A DNA stretch of 64,000 nt from Dermatemys mawii (GCA_007922305.1 ML677333.1:16204676-16268675), one strand, 5' to 3'. Positions 1 to 12,254 are shown, counted from the stretch's first letter. Numbers and translations: made by a program. Notes: generated by a model from the letters alone, not told the origin.

Positions 1-2483
1 ACAACCTCTCCACGGCATTTCATAGGAATTCTCTCTAGCTCCTTCTCACCTGGCTGTCCTTTGCCTAAGCAAGGAATGGTAAAGAGGCTGTATGGCCCAG
101 GGTTGACAGTTACCTCACCGAGGGCCCATTGGACAAAGCACTTCCCATGCCTCTGTCCATCAAATTACAACTGGAGACAGCTCACACTCTTGACAGATTG
201 TGATGGGTCAATAGAGTGGGGTCACTCTACTGTCTGGAGTCTGGCAAGCCTCTGTTCCTCTCAATTCAAAGTTTGTTTATTGTTTAAAATTCAGTCTTAG
301 CACATCCCATGTCTCCTTGATGGGCCTATCCACGGGAGGTTGCTTCTGATGGAGGGCTGCAGTAATTTCAACAGAGGCACAACTCCAGTGGTTGGGAAAG
401 ACCCAGGTCCAAGAGAGAGAACTGTGATCTGCAGAAGCAGATCATTTTCAAGAGCACTACTCCCACTTCCCTGGCAGCATTGCGATTATACACGGCACTG
501 TTTTCTCTCGTCCCCTCATCTTCCACTCTGACCTCTTTTCATAGATTATGTGTGAAGCTACTGTGTGCAGCCCAGAAACCTCTATCTAAGGGCAGTATTT
601 ATATTGGAGATATTCATATATGAGAGAGAGAAAGAGAGTCAAAGAGTCTATGGTATTGTATTTCAGGATCCAGACCTTTGCAATAGGAAAATCAAATTCC
701 ATTTTCTTTAAACATTTTATTAGTGGGCTGAGATACTCCAATTTCTCACAGGTTATTTCAATTTGAATTACAGTTTCTAACTTTTTTAAAGTGACACACT
801 CTTTTTTGTAATTAGATGTAGCAATTAGATTATCTTTTTATATCACTCTGCAGTTTTCTTTTAATCTATCAAGAGAGGCAGTTGTGATTTCAGATTCCCT
901 CAGGAGGACTAAATCTTCTAAGATTAACTGATAACATCACTAGAGGAATTTTAAGTCCAGCCAGAGGCAAAACAGTCAGGGCACTTTTGAGAGTTTTGAT
1001 TTGTTTTCATATTTATTTAATCTTTTCACTTCTTAAGAAGGTTATCAATGAACTGGTGACTGGCAAGAAGCACTTGCAAGAAGTAGCACCCTGCTGCCTG
1101 AGGAAGTTATGTGTTCAGGTCAGGTAGGGAATTTTCTTGGTGAATTTTCTGTATAAGGGGATGCAAGCAAGAAAGTTGTGTTATAATAAATCATCTAAAG
1201 ATTGGAGTTTGATGCCATTGTGATGCATTACTGCCTGCGCATATACAGACACCTTTGGCATCAGCAGGGATTGATGCTGTATCCGAACCATCCCTTTCAT
1301 CCGTCATAACACAGCATTGAAAATATGCACCATAAATAAGTTAACTGGAAGAAGGACTTATACAAGTAGCTGATAATGAGCCATGTTACTAATAACCCTG
1401 ATAATATGTCCATAATACACTAATACTGTGAGTTTGAGGATAATCCACTCAGTTCTGTGGCCCCAATCCAATACATTCAAGAGAGCACTAAAATATATCT
1501 TTAGGCTTCAGAAGGTGCTAAAGTCCATTGACTTTATTTATGGGATTTAAGTCTATGCTGAAGTAGGGTGATGAATAGAGATGATGTTCTGAAGCAGGGC
1601 TTCCAGACTTTGTTTATAATTATCTTGTACCTTGTGACATAGTCAAAATCTGTGCAAAAGGCTGCCATTCTGGTTTGGTTACATGAGATGAAAAGCAGTG
1701 ACCAATCAGATCCCCTACATATCTCTGTCTTTCTACATAAGGTGGACAGATAAAGGTTTTCCTGGTGTCTTAAGAGTACCGTGTTACAAGTGACCACATA
1801 TCGCATATCCATATGTTTAATGAAGAGATGTGGAAGGACATGCTTGAAATATGAAGTGAGGCACTGATATAGTACTCCATTTTGTTAAATATTCCTTTTC
1901 CTACTTAGCTCTAGTGAATGTGCATTTGAAGTTATGGTGCATGCCAGAATGTTAGAACTTACACATTGGTATGATGTGAAAATACGCTAGTCAATTCTTG
2001 GTGAGCAGGGTCCATATCTCATGGCATTGACCAAGCAGTTCTGATGTTAGGAGGCCAGATCCTGGGTCCATCTCCCCTGTACTGGTCCTGGACGGCAAAG
2101 GAGGCAGATAGCTTCCCTGAAAGAGGAAGCTGTAGTTTCCCTTAGCAGGGGAGAAAGAATGGATAGCAAAAACCTGGGGTAGTGGGTATGGCTGCTGTGA
2201 CTAGCATGTGTGTGAGAGAACTGGAATGCACTGCAAGCCCTAGCTGGCAGAGAGCTCCCTGCATGGCTGCCTTAGTCAGCTTCAGTGAGAGTGGCCTTCA
2301 GCCAAGCAAAGACTACTTTTTTATCATATCCGTTAGTCCCTGTTTTAATGCCCAAACACCAATAGGCCTCAAATGCTGCTCATCCTCTTCCTCAGACCTA
2401 CCCCTTTAATTCTATGAAGGTAAATGCTGCTTATAGCGCCTGCCGCTCATGCTGTGATGTCAGGTTCTGTTAATATATTCTAT
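1..2483. other. Unassigned non-coding sequence
   Basis: I recognise no gene, RNA or transposon here. The open frames are short, start anywhere, and show no family motif or splice context. A purine-rich GA run near 625-645 is the only low-complexity patch. Confidence 0.5.
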
Positions 2484-2738
2484 GGCTTTGTCTACATGGT
2501 GGGTTAATGCCCGCTACAGCAGTATGATTTCTAAAGCACACTAACATGTTGCACATTAATTGATCCATGTAGTCCCTGCTGGTGCACTTTAACGTAGTGC
2601 TGTTCAAAAAAGTAGTATTTAAAACGCATTAAGGAACCTTTAGCACGCACCAGCAGGGTCTACATGGACCAATTAATGTGCACATGTAGGCACATCCCTG
2701 TACTGAACATTAACCCACCGCATTGACAGGCCCAAAGA
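2484..2738. repeat. Palindromic MITE-like element
   Basis: The two ends are inverted copies of each other: GTGGGTTAATG near 2498-2510 is repeated in reverse complement at about 2706-2720. An inner pair of arms (about 2550-2588 and 2643-2683) is nearly complementary over 35-40 bases, including the 'CCATGTAG..CCCTGCTGGTGC' stretch. There is no coding potential. This is the shape of a non-autonomous DNA transposon. I see no clear target duplication, so the superfamily is left open. Confidence 0.6.
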
Positions 2739-3148
2739 GTTGAGGCTAGCAGGCCCAGACCTCCCAGAAGAGGGAGTAATAGTGACTGGAGTCAGCTGAT
2801 GCTGACCTCTGCCATGTAACCGTGGTCTGACTCTATAACAATAGCAACATTGTTAAGTAGGTTCTTGCTGTTTTGTTTTTACACTGGCTTGTTATCAGTC
2901 ACCAGGGGTGGACTACTGTTACAACCTCTTCTTTACCTTCCTCCTCCTTTGTGGCTCTGTTGTATTCCATTTGACTCAGGTTCATGCCCATTGCACACTC
3001 TGAAGTACACATGCTTTTTAAGCAGATGTTTCCATGAACCTCTCTCCTTTTTCTTTTTTGACACATTTATGGGTGCATTTATTCCTTCTGCATTTATTTT
3101 GTATGACTTGACTCCTTTTTTGCTTCTGTCCTGTGATGATGGCTCCTT
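2739..3148. other. Unassigned non-coding sequence
   Basis: No recognisable feature. A chance open frame crosses the following microsatellite. Confidence 0.45.
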
Positions 3149-3206
3149 TGCTGTGTGTGTAAGTCTGAGTGTATGTGTTTGTGTTCACACACACACACAT
3201 GCACAG
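3149..3206. repeat. Imperfect (TG)n/(CA)n microsatellite
   Basis: An interrupted TG-rich tract runs into a CACACACACACA tract near 3186-3206. Its halves are partly complementary, so it could fold back. Confidence 0.8.
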
Positions 3207-3412
3207 TAAGTAAAAGGAAAGAGAAAAGTCTGTGGGAAAAAATAGTATGCAATAAGTGCAACTGAGAAAATGTATGTTATTGGCAGTTTAACAGGGAACG
3301 ACAACAAACTCAGGTCTGCTAAGGAAGTGGTAGGTCTGATTTTTTAAAATTTATTCAGTGAGACACATTATCAGTATTTCTATTGCTACAATAAACAGTA
3401 ACTTCTAAATCT

Positions 3413-3432
3413 TAAAATAAATAAATAAATAA
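3413..3432. repeat. (AAAT)n microsatellite
   Basis: About five AAAT units in a row. Short A-rich tails of this kind often mark the end of an old retroposed element, but none can be recognised next to it. Confidence 0.7.
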
Positions 3433-5891
3433 CCCCACAAACATGGGAGGTTGTGTCTGTGCTGATCCTGTTAGAGTCCTAGGAGATGTAAGACTGAACC
3501 CTGGATACCACTTTGAAAATGTAAGGGTTTTCAGGAAAAATAAATTTAGATAAAGTAAGTTACTATATTGAACTAGTCCTTTTAAATGTCGGTAGGTGTC
3601 TTTTTTTCTTCCCTCTCTTTTCTTCCTACTTTGCTTTACCCTCTAGTATATTTTTCCACCTCAAACAGTAAACACCTTGAAAGTCCTGGCAAAAAACTTG
3701 ACGGATAAAATACCCATTAAAATGAAGTGGAATGCTTTGATTTATACCTTTGGGAAATACAAAAATCAAGACCTTTTCTGAGTCAGAAAAAGGCTTAGAG
3801 GTAAAAATGAGAATTAAGAAGGATGTCTCTGGCTATCCAGCTTGTTATTTCAAGCATCTCTGACACTCATACACTCTTTTACTTCCAATTGAAGCAGTAT
3901 TATTTTTCCCAGTACGGAAGTCGCAGCCTATCACCTGCCCTGTACAGAAGGTGGTCTAACTGAAGTTAAGTAGAACACTAGACGAGTTATCCTTTCTCAT
4001 GGACCCCAACTGCATGTTACAGGCATACAGGAACAGTCCTGCAGGCCTATATGGTATCAGCATTCCCTGTTGTATTTTCCTGGTAAGTGTGAAAAACAAT
4101 CACATGCAAACAAATATAGAAATGAAGTCTCTAGGTCTAGAGAGAAGAATGTAAGTGGACTCTTTTCTGAAGATTTCCTATTCCAGGGCAAGCACATGTA
4201 AAGAATTTTCCATTCTGATGCTGAATCACATCTGTTTTCCCCAGCTATCTACCCTTATCCATCATGGCAAAATTCTCTTCTGGTACTGTACGATATTCTG
4301 TGTTCATGATTAATTTTATTTGTTGTGCTATTGGTTGGGAAGGTGGGATTCACACACACAGTACAGTGGAAACCTTTATTTTACAAAGTCTGTTTCTTAG
4401 TCTATAATCCTTTCTTAAAAAGTTGCAGATAACTTTCCCCCCATTTAGTGGGAAGGAGAGATGATGCACAACATTGATAAAAAGGAATGGAATGGAAAGT
4501 TGGCTAGATAACTGGTTTAAATCCAGCCCAAATCAGTAGCAGCTAGAAATAGCTACCTCCTGATAGCTCTTAGGTGGTCTTTTTGAACTGAAGTGGCCAC
4601 TCTCAGGCCAGTTCCCAGTAGACAAGTGACAATATCACACAAACAAACCCCAGGAACCGGAGCAAAAGAAATGAAAGCACTACAGCAACTTATTGACTAT
4701 CAGTTAAGGGAAAGCCAAGATTGAGCAGGCACAGAAAATTGAATCAAGCCTCTGCCTAACTTTGATTACAAAATGCTGTATACCACAGAATGTAAAGCCT
4801 GATCTAATGCGCATTGAAGTCAATGCAAAGGTGTCCAAACTGCAGGAGCCAGGCATCACAAACTTCAAGACAATGCCAGAAGACCCAGCCTGGAAAGCTG
4901 GACCTAGGGATTAAATCCATTCCTTGAAGTAGGAAAATGGGCTAACAATTGAACTCAGTGAGGATCCCTGGACACTATGGAGCCATGCTGGAGCTGCCCC
5001 TGGAATGGCTGAAACCTGAAATCTGGTGGTGCTTATTAGCATTTTCTCATCAAAAAAGTTTATAGAAATAAAAGAGTTATTTATATTAAACAGTCAGCAA
5101 GGAAGACAGGGAAAGGTGTAGTTGTGCAGGTGACACTATTACTTATTACTTTAATAAGCACTTAATGCTTTTTGAGAGAACAGCATGGATAGACAAGGGA
5201 TTTTTTTCTCTGCAGTGCTTTAAGTCATTGCCTTGATTTGTAGCCATTTATTGCAGCTGTGTAATGACTATAAAACTGGAAAAGACATAAAACATGAAAG
5301 AAAGGTGCTGAAGTCAGTCTTCAGATATTAAATTCCTGACAGCAGCTTGTATAGCAGTGGAGATTTGGCTGCTGCGGGATGACGACAGAAATCTGGCAAT
5401 AAGTGACGAAAGGTATTGAAATGATGAGGCCATGGCAGACTGGAATAAGACATGACTGAAAAATGACAACAAAATTCACATATGAAGCCAGAAGACGACA
5501 TGCTATAAAATGGGGATAACTAAGCAATGTAGCTTAATGGAGCATAGATTAGATGTTGGCATGTTTCACAACTTCAAATGGGATACAATTCAATGAGAAG
5601 CTAGTGTTACTTTATATGAAATACTGCGCTTGAGGGATGATGTTTTTTCTGTGTGCAAATTACATTTTTTTTATTTACACACCCTATTTTGCATGAGAAA
5701 TTTTTGGAGGGAGGGGTGTTTGGACAATTAGGCTCTTCAGACTGGATATCTTTCAGGAATATACCTTTAGTCAAAGAAATTACAGTGATCAGTGCAGGAG
5801 TAACTGGGTGAAATTCCACGGCATATTTTTAGACAAGAGACAAGACTATATGATTTAATGGTCACTTCTGATCTTAGGAATCTATGAGCTG
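3433..5891. other. Unassigned non-coding sequence
   Basis: About 2.4 kb with no recognised repeat, exon or RNA. Open frames on both strands are 60-70 codons and look random. Confidence 0.45.
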
Positions 5892-6180
5892 GTCTACAAT
5901 AGGGGGAGGGATCGACCGAAGATACGCAACTTCAGCTACGTGAATAACGTAGCTGAAGTTGGCGCATCTTCGGCCGACTTACCTGCCGTCCTCATGGCGG
6001 CGGTGGTCAGCAGCAGGCTCCCCCATCGACTCCAGCTTGCACCTCTCGTCGAGCTGGAGTTCTAGAGTCAATGGGGGCACTGTTGGTGATCCATTTATTG
6101 TGTCTTAACGAGATGCAATAAATCAATCGCCAAAAAATTGATCACTACCCGCCAATCCGGTGGGTAGTGAAGACATACCC
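5892..6180. repeat. CpG-rich MITE with nested hairpins
   Basis: The element starts at GTCTACAATAGGGGGAGGG and is a chain of hairpins. The strongest is at 5929-5959 (ACTTCAGCTACG, a 7-base loop, then its exact complement), nested in a longer arm pair (GACCGAAGATACGC with GCGCATCTTCGGCCGAC, about 5911-5980). A second hairpin pairs CTCCAGCT (about 6030) with AGCTGGAG (about 6052). A third, at 6144-6168, is ACTACCCGCC against its near complement. It is far richer in CpG than its surroundings. No coding capacity. Non-autonomous DNA transposon; family unnamed. Confidence 0.7.
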
Positions 6181-6607
6181 TATGAATTCTGCAGCACCCT
6201 ACACAGGGTTTAATGGGACTGCTAATGTGAGTAAAGAAGTATTGCCAAATGGACTGCAATCAATTTATAGAAGTGAAGTGCAGGTCAAGTTTCAGCATTT
6301 CAACCCTAGTTTGAAGTACATAAGCATAAGTTTAGCTTTAAGCATCTTACTTATCCCATCCCAATTCCACAATGAGTCCTCAGCATATATTTAAAGTTAT
6401 ATACACACTTAAATGCTTTGCTGAGTTAGGGCCTTCATAGTTTAAAACATAGCCTTACGGAGATGAGTGATCATTGTAACCAATACTAAGAATCACTGTA
6501 TCTCTGTTTTGACTGTCAATTCAAATGATCGTCTTGAAATCCACACACCGTAAGGAATTATTTCTGTGAATATCAATACAATTTCAGCCAACCCTTGTTG
6601 GCTAGAA
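6181..6607. other. Unassigned non-coding sequence
   Basis: No recognisable feature. Confidence 0.4.
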
Positions 6608-6745
6608 CAGTGGTCTCCAAATGTTTTTGATTCCGCACCCCTATCAATAAAAATGTGTTGAGCACCCCCCCAATATATATATATTTATTTACTTATAAAT
6701 TATATACATGTACTGTAAGGGGTGGCAATCTGGCCCATCTTAGGG
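6608..6745 (+). mobile_element. hAT-like MITE fragment (5' end only)
   Basis: It begins CAGTGGTCTCCAAATG, the usual start of hAT termini of the 'CAGtGGTTCTCAAACT' kind, followed by a C-rich stretch and an AT-rich body. No matching 3' terminus or target duplication is seen, so it is a fragment. Confidence 0.45.
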
Positions 6746-7964
6746 TGGTGCTACTCCAGAATATTTCAATGGACATCTAGGAGAATGAACGTGGAACTCT
6801 CCACAATGTTTACTCACTGGGAGACACTGCTGTTTCTTGACTATCTGAGTTGTTTTCAGACAGCTTGACACATGGTATGTAAAATACATATCTTTCATAG
6901 ACTAAGGAAAGTGAGGACATCGGCTTTTGAAATGCATTGTATCCATTAGTACTACAAATTGTATTTAGTTTATGTAATCTTTTAGGAAAACATGCCTGAC
7001 AAGATCCAGATTATAATAATCACTCCTTTGAAATGTTACACAGATTACATAGAATGATTTAATTAAAAAAAGGATATTGAGAACAATGGTAATTTTTAGC
7101 TGATATCTCGAAAACTAAGGACATTTTATTACCATTTGAATTTATGATTATGGTGTGGCTTAATATATGAAATCTGATACATAGTTTGGGGAGAATGATT
7201 TACTACAAATATATTCCATTACCCTTGCTCACCTATGGTCATACTGGTTTTCACCATGTCATTAAAAAAAAAAAAACCTTTACATCAAAATACTTAATGG
7301 TATGGCTAAAAGCCAAAAGACCCTGAAAATTTAGAACTAAGGTAAGCATAACCCATTGGCCTCAGTGGCATCTTAGTTGATTCAGTGACATACTGTAGAT
7401 AAAGGAAAAATGTTTTTTATAATAGCACCACACCATGGAATAAAACAGTGAATCTTATGCTAGCGGATGAGCTCATGCTGCAGAGAAATTCATTACTGAT
7501 TTTATTTTAAATTAATTTCCTTTGGTTTTTGCAGTGGTTTGCTATGTATATGGCACTATGGAAAAATATTTCCATTCATGTGAATAGGCTCTTCAGAGAC
7601 TTCAGATATAGGAGAAAAATAGTCAACTCCAAAGCATGATGATGTCCTGCTATCATAGACATGTGGAGCCATGTTTACTACTCTTTGCAAAAGAAGGTGA
7701 AATTATTTGGGAGATTCACTATGATCTAGGGAGGCAATGTTGCTTCTTGCTGAAGTTTCACCCTGATGGGGCAAGAGGAAAACAGTTTTAGGCCCCGACC
7801 GGCATGCTGCATTGGTGGGCCCTGAACCTGCATAGTGCCCCACGGATATATATCCAAAGCAATTCAAAACTCTGCTGGGCATCTGTGCCTTAGGCAATGG
7901 CATCACATGCCATCATTCCACCATCACTGCCCAAATGCCTGACAAGTAGAGCACTGTGAATAAA
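6746..7964. other. Unassigned non-coding sequence
   Basis: No recognised feature. Confidence 0.4.
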
Positions 7965-8555
7965 CAATTTTTCAGTTTGGTAACCAATCAAAAAAATGTT
8001 TCAAATCAACCTGAAATGAAAATATTTCAAATTTTTTGATGCACTGAAAAACTTAAAAACATTGTTCCTGGTCAAACAAAATGTTGAATTCAACCAGAAA
8101 CAAAACATGATTTTGTTTTGTCCGAGGTTTCTTTTTTCTTTTTCAGAAAACAAAATTGAAGTAAAATTTGAAAAAATTTTAAATAAAAAAATCAAAACAT
8201 TTTGAAAATGCTGAAACAAAACTGTTTTTTTCATATTTTGGGGGGGGGCATAGAGGGTTCAACCAAAAAAAAATGATGAAGTCAACCTGAACTCAGTCAA
8301 CTTGAATCTATTTTTTTGGCCAAAAAATGAAGAAAAAAAAGTTTAGTCCACATTTTTTTTACTTAATATTACTGAGAAGTTTCATTTGTTTTGCAGCTCA
8401 GATTTAGGAAGTTTATATGGCAGTAATAAAGTAATCTGAAAAAACCACAGTCTTTTTCTGCCTCATTCAAAACCAAAAAACTTTTTAAATGATTTTTTCC
8501 ACATTCTGAAAATGTAACCAGTATTCACTCTGGAGCCAAGATTCTGTCCCAATTT
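7965..8555. repeat. AT-rich 'TTTCA/TTTTGAAA' interspersed repeat, copy 1
   Basis: Dense in variants of TTTCAAA, AAACATTTT and GAAAAC on both strands. The same texture recurs at 16841-17400 and 56515-56800, so it is an interspersed family rather than simple sequence. A G-run lies at about 8240. There is no coding potential despite a 77-codon antisense frame. Confidence 0.5.
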
Positions 8556-9116
8556 CAACTGCAAACTACTTCTTCCTCATCTTGAAAATTGCTGTTTAAA
8601 ATGGAAATAGACTATGTTCCTACACACCATTACTACAAAATATAGAGTCCGAATCATATTCTTGCTGTGTTCTTGGAAATCTTTTAGGGACTCGTGCTTC
8701 AAGTTAAGAACATTCTCAAATGTTTTGATAACATCGAGCTGATTTGGGTCTAAAGCAGCACATAAACATCTGCCCCTCCCCTTTTTTCTTTCATGCTAAG
8801 AAGCTTTATCTACTACAGGAAACAGATTTTGTAACTTAGGAATGCTACTTTACTGATCATTAGACATTACAAGATGTTCTGGCTCACAGAAAGCACAATG
8901 TATATACTGTACAATGCTAACTTTATTATGTTTTAGTTCAATTGGCTATATATTTCCATGTTAACTACATTTATCAGCTTTTATTAATTTGTTTTAAAAT
9001 CTATTTCTTATAGCAATGGTGACAAATTAGTTGGCATCATGAAAATATGCTATCATAAAAACCTGTGACTTGTGAAATTATGTGATTTAACCTGCTGTTA
9101 CCTATGCCAATTTCAG
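8556..9116. other. Unassigned sequence upstream of the candidate exon
   Basis: No repeat is recognised in this stretch, which fits retained unique intron sequence. The last 30 bases form the pyrimidine-rich acceptor region of the next feature. Confidence 0.4.
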
Positions 9117-9185
9117 TTAGCTTTGCTTGACAGCAAACATGAAAAAAAAGTGAGATTTGTCCCTCAGAAGCGCATTAAGAACAAG
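9117..9185 (+). CDS. Candidate internal coding exon of an unidentified host gene (23 codons)
   Basis: The segment is preceded by a pyrimidine-rich tract ending in CAATTTCAG and followed by AAG|GTAAGT, a consensus donor. It is 69 bases long, exactly 23 codons, so it can be included or skipped without shifting frame (assuming phase 0). The open frame reads LALLDSKHEKKVRFVPQKRI followed by KNK: a charged, basic peptide with no stop, no signal peptide and no membrane segment. It does not resemble the transposon proteins in this window. No other convincing exon was found, so flanking introns must extend beyond the window. The reading frame and the gene are unconfirmed; I do not recognise the peptide. 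Alternatives are a chance exon-like sequence or a cryptic exon. Confidence 0.5.
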
Positions 9186-9890
9186 GTAAGTAGCACGCTG
9201 CAGCCGTTACTCTCAGGGCCTGATCCTGTTCATATCAAAGTCAATGGCAAAACTGCAATCCATTTCAGGGAAAGCCCTTGGGGCAAATCATGTCCTTGAG
9301 TCCTCTGATTTGAAGGTTCATTTTGCCGCAGAACTGGTGTGTTCTGCTGTGTAATGCGGACAACTGATTATGTTGGGGGTGGGCACCAAGGGATGCACGT
9401 GAGGTGTGCAGGAGTTGTGTAATCTTGTGAAGTGCAGAGCTCAGCTGCAAACTGCAGCCTCCTATCTGGCAGACAGACAAGGAGACATGGGAGTGTGCGA
9501 GGGGATTCACTGCTGGGTGGATTCTCCTGAACTCCCCTCTGTTGGGTAAGGGATGAAATATGGGTCCAAAGAGCCTATCTTCCAGAGAAGCCAGGAAATT
9601 GGAGTGGATTTTGTCTCTCTTCCATGAAGAACAGCTGCAAAAAGGCCAAATACTTCAGCTTTAGGCAGGATTCAAGAATTTAATCATATGGGCCAAAATC
9701 TTGGAGTCCTTACTCAGCCAACACTCATAATGAAATCACTGGGCAGCTGAGGACTAAGGGGCAGATCCTTTGCCCAACCCTTGACCTAAATAACCAGATA
9801 GAGAGCTGATCAGATGAGTGGGGTGTGTGGCAGTACTGCTCTTGCCTAGACCCTGGAGTGCCTGCAGAGCTGCTTCAAAAAAAGGAGACC
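9186..9890. other. Intron-like sequence with a short SINE-like patch
   Basis: About 9215-9280 contains the GGGCCTGATCCTG...GTCAATGGCAAAAC motif pair seen elsewhere in the window (for example 48752-48835). The rest is unassigned. Confidence 0.35.
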
Positions 9891-10352
9891 CAGTGTGGTG
9901 GTGGTCAGGCACTCCCTTTCAGGGGGTTGGAGGCATCCATCAACCACCTCTCCTGACATCCTGGGAAGTGTGGTGCCTGCATGGAACCCACATCTGAGAC
10001 ATTACGGAAAGGTTGCTGAGACTCATCCATACCTCTCTGACCACTACCGCATACTGCTCATTCATGTTGGCACTAATGATACACCAGGTATGACCTTGGG
10101 CAAATCACTAGAGAGCACAGAACTCTGAGAATGAAGGTGAAGAAGTCAAGGGCACAGGTTGAGGGTAAGGGCCCAGGAAGGGACATGCACATCTTGGAGA
10201 TCAATGTATTGCAGCATAGATGGTGTCTATGATAGGGCTTTGGCTCCCTTGACTATGGGATACTGTTCTGGGAAGGAGGATGGTGGAGAAGAGATGGTGT
10301 TCACTGGACTAAAAAGGGGAAGATCAATTGGTACCTCACTGGCCTCCCACTA
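9891..10352 (+). pseudogene. CR1-type LINE ORF1 remnant (SGNH-esterase-like)
   Basis: The frame from about 9895 reads VVVRHSLSGG (the position of the nucleophile-serine block 'GDS'), then a PAW..HLRHYGKVAE stretch, then ILLIHVGTNDT, which matches the GTND block of SGNH-type esterase domains found in CR1 ORF1 proteins. Further on, about 10220-10340 in shifted frames reads GFGSLDYGILFW and DGVHWTKKGK, like the C-terminal D-x-H catalytic block (DGVHLT). The 'GDS' block is changed to RHS and there are frameshifts and stops, so it is dead. In an active element the protein is an RNA-binding/esterase accessory protein for retrotransposition. No reverse transcriptase follows; the element is a fragment abutting the antisense hAT remnant. 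Confidence 0.65.
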
Positions 10353-10363
10353 TTAATGCAGCT

Positions 10364-12015
10364 CTACCAGTGAGTGTCACTTAGCAGCTTCATGATCAGA
10401 TTTGTAACACTGTCCATGAGGATCTTCCACCTGATTGTTGGTGCTGAAAACAGGATGTATACCCTTTGCAGTACTCTGGAGAGAGATACTGAATCTAAAG
10501 AAGATGACACTTTATCTGACACAACCAGGCTGGTGGAATGGCAGCCCACAAGTCATGAAAAAAGCTCTTGGATTCAGTGCAAAGATCTTTGCCTGGATAC
10601 CACTGTTTCTTCCCTTCATGTTCTCACCGTTGTCACAGTCTTGGCCACATCAGTCCTGAAGCTTTATTTTATTCTCATTCAAAACGTTCATAAACAGTTC
10701 TGTTAGGCCTTTTTCCAGTAGAGTTGTCCAGAGACTGGAAACAGATAAAATGTTCCTTTACTTGGATACAGCCGTCCTTGTCATTAACAAATCACACTGA
10801 AAATTACATCTTTTCACTGTGACTAATGTCAGGAGTGCAGTCCATTATTATGCTGTAGTACTTCGCTTTGCCAAGCCGCAACAATATGTTATAAAGCACC
10901 TTCCTTGCCATAAGGTAAAGCAATTTGTTTTGAATTGTTTTGCTGCCCTAATGGCCCATAGCTTCTTTATGAACTATTCTACATAGGTGCTCACACATAA
11001 CATTGTTGTATTTCCCAAGGAGCTCTACAAAACCAAGGAAATTACCTTTATGTTCAGTGAACAACTTATCTGACGAGCCCTTGAAAGCCAAACTATTCTT
11101 TGCAAGGAAGAGAGTAATTGATATCAGTCGCTCAAGTATGTTTCTCTAATGCTGGGTTTCTATACTAATAATGCGTTGGTTTTCTACATCTATGCATTTA
11201 TTCCGCTTGACCCTGCACTCTACCTACATCCATTGGGAGTAGTCCATAAAATGGCTGGGTGACTTCAACTTGCTTCAGAGTATCAGGTAAGTTATGATAG
11301 TAATTGTACCCAGAAAGCACAAGCAACGATTTAGCATTCTTGTAAAATATTTTGCAAAATCCAGAACACTTTGTCAGTTGATTTCAAGCAAACTAGCCAA
11401 TGCTGATTCAGTTTCTTATCATTCTCGAGCAGTCTTTCACAGTGTGACTTTGAGAAATGCCACCTCTTCTCGTTTACTGGAAACATCATAGCCTTGATTT
11501 TGCCAGTCCCGTTCAAAATTGTATGATCAATATTGGAGAGTTTAGGATTGCTGGTGATTAAGCAGTATCCGATGTATCAATCTGTGGTGTGCAATTTTTC
11601 TCAGTGCTGTTTCTGTTATCATGAGAGGCTAATTCTTTACTGTTTTTCCCTTTTTCATGTAAATCAGATTTTTCTTTGTTATTACGCTCCTTTCCATTCT
11701 TCTTTATCATCACTCCCCTTTATGCCACCAGGAAAACTGGATAATTTTCCATTCCTTATCTTCAGGTAAATCTGCTAATTCCTTAGTAATAGGAATTCCA
11801 TCATTTACACTTCGCTCTTCAATTTCTTCTGTACTGGGACTATCACTACTGTCTAAAGTCCGGTCCATGTTATTCTGTTTCAGATATTTTTCCATCAGAT
11901 TTGCCCCTTGCTGCAAATTAGATTGTAATTGAGCTTTTTGGTTCTTATACTGAGCTTCTAAATGCTTCTTTGGGGGTATCTTTCATTTTCTTTGGAGGAA
12001 AACAGATAGCAACAG
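10364..12015 (-). pseudogene. hAT-superfamily transposase remnant (ZMYM1-like, DUF4371 type)
   Basis: Reading the minus strand from about 12015 there is a charged N-terminal region (11710-11916), then a TTF-type zinc-finger-like region (11331-11516: RWHFSKSHCERLLEN...QHWLVC), then a catalytic-core-like part at about 10725-11160 with LAKNSLAFKGSSDKLF, GNFLGFVELLGKY and KYYSIIMDCTPDISH, and a distal part at 10364-10720 with VLQRVYILFSAPTIRWKIL. This order and these motifs are those of hAT transposases related to domesticated zinc finger MYM-type 1-like proteins. Stops and frame changes separate the blocks, and the zinc-finger cysteines are largely lost, so no active protein is expected. Terminal repeats and target duplications were not found. 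An active relative would cut and paste the element in the nucleus. Confidence 0.7.
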
Positions 12016-12254
12016 TATTTCTTTTATATTGTTGCATAGATGGGGTTCAACTGATATGTCTGGCATCTCCTTAAATATATATTTTATTAATTGCTACTTA
12101 CACTCTTCATGTGTTAAAACACAAGCACACCTTCACAATTACACAGTAAAACAAGGTACACGATATCAGAGCTGGGTTTTTACTTCATACTTATATCTCA
12201 CTGACTGACTGGCAGAGCCCCGCCTGTAAATACTTCATGAGGGCATAGCTGGCA

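Noticed and set aside
3018..3200. 60-codon Thr/Asn/Tyr-rich antisense frame
   Set aside because: It translates the CA/TG microsatellite.
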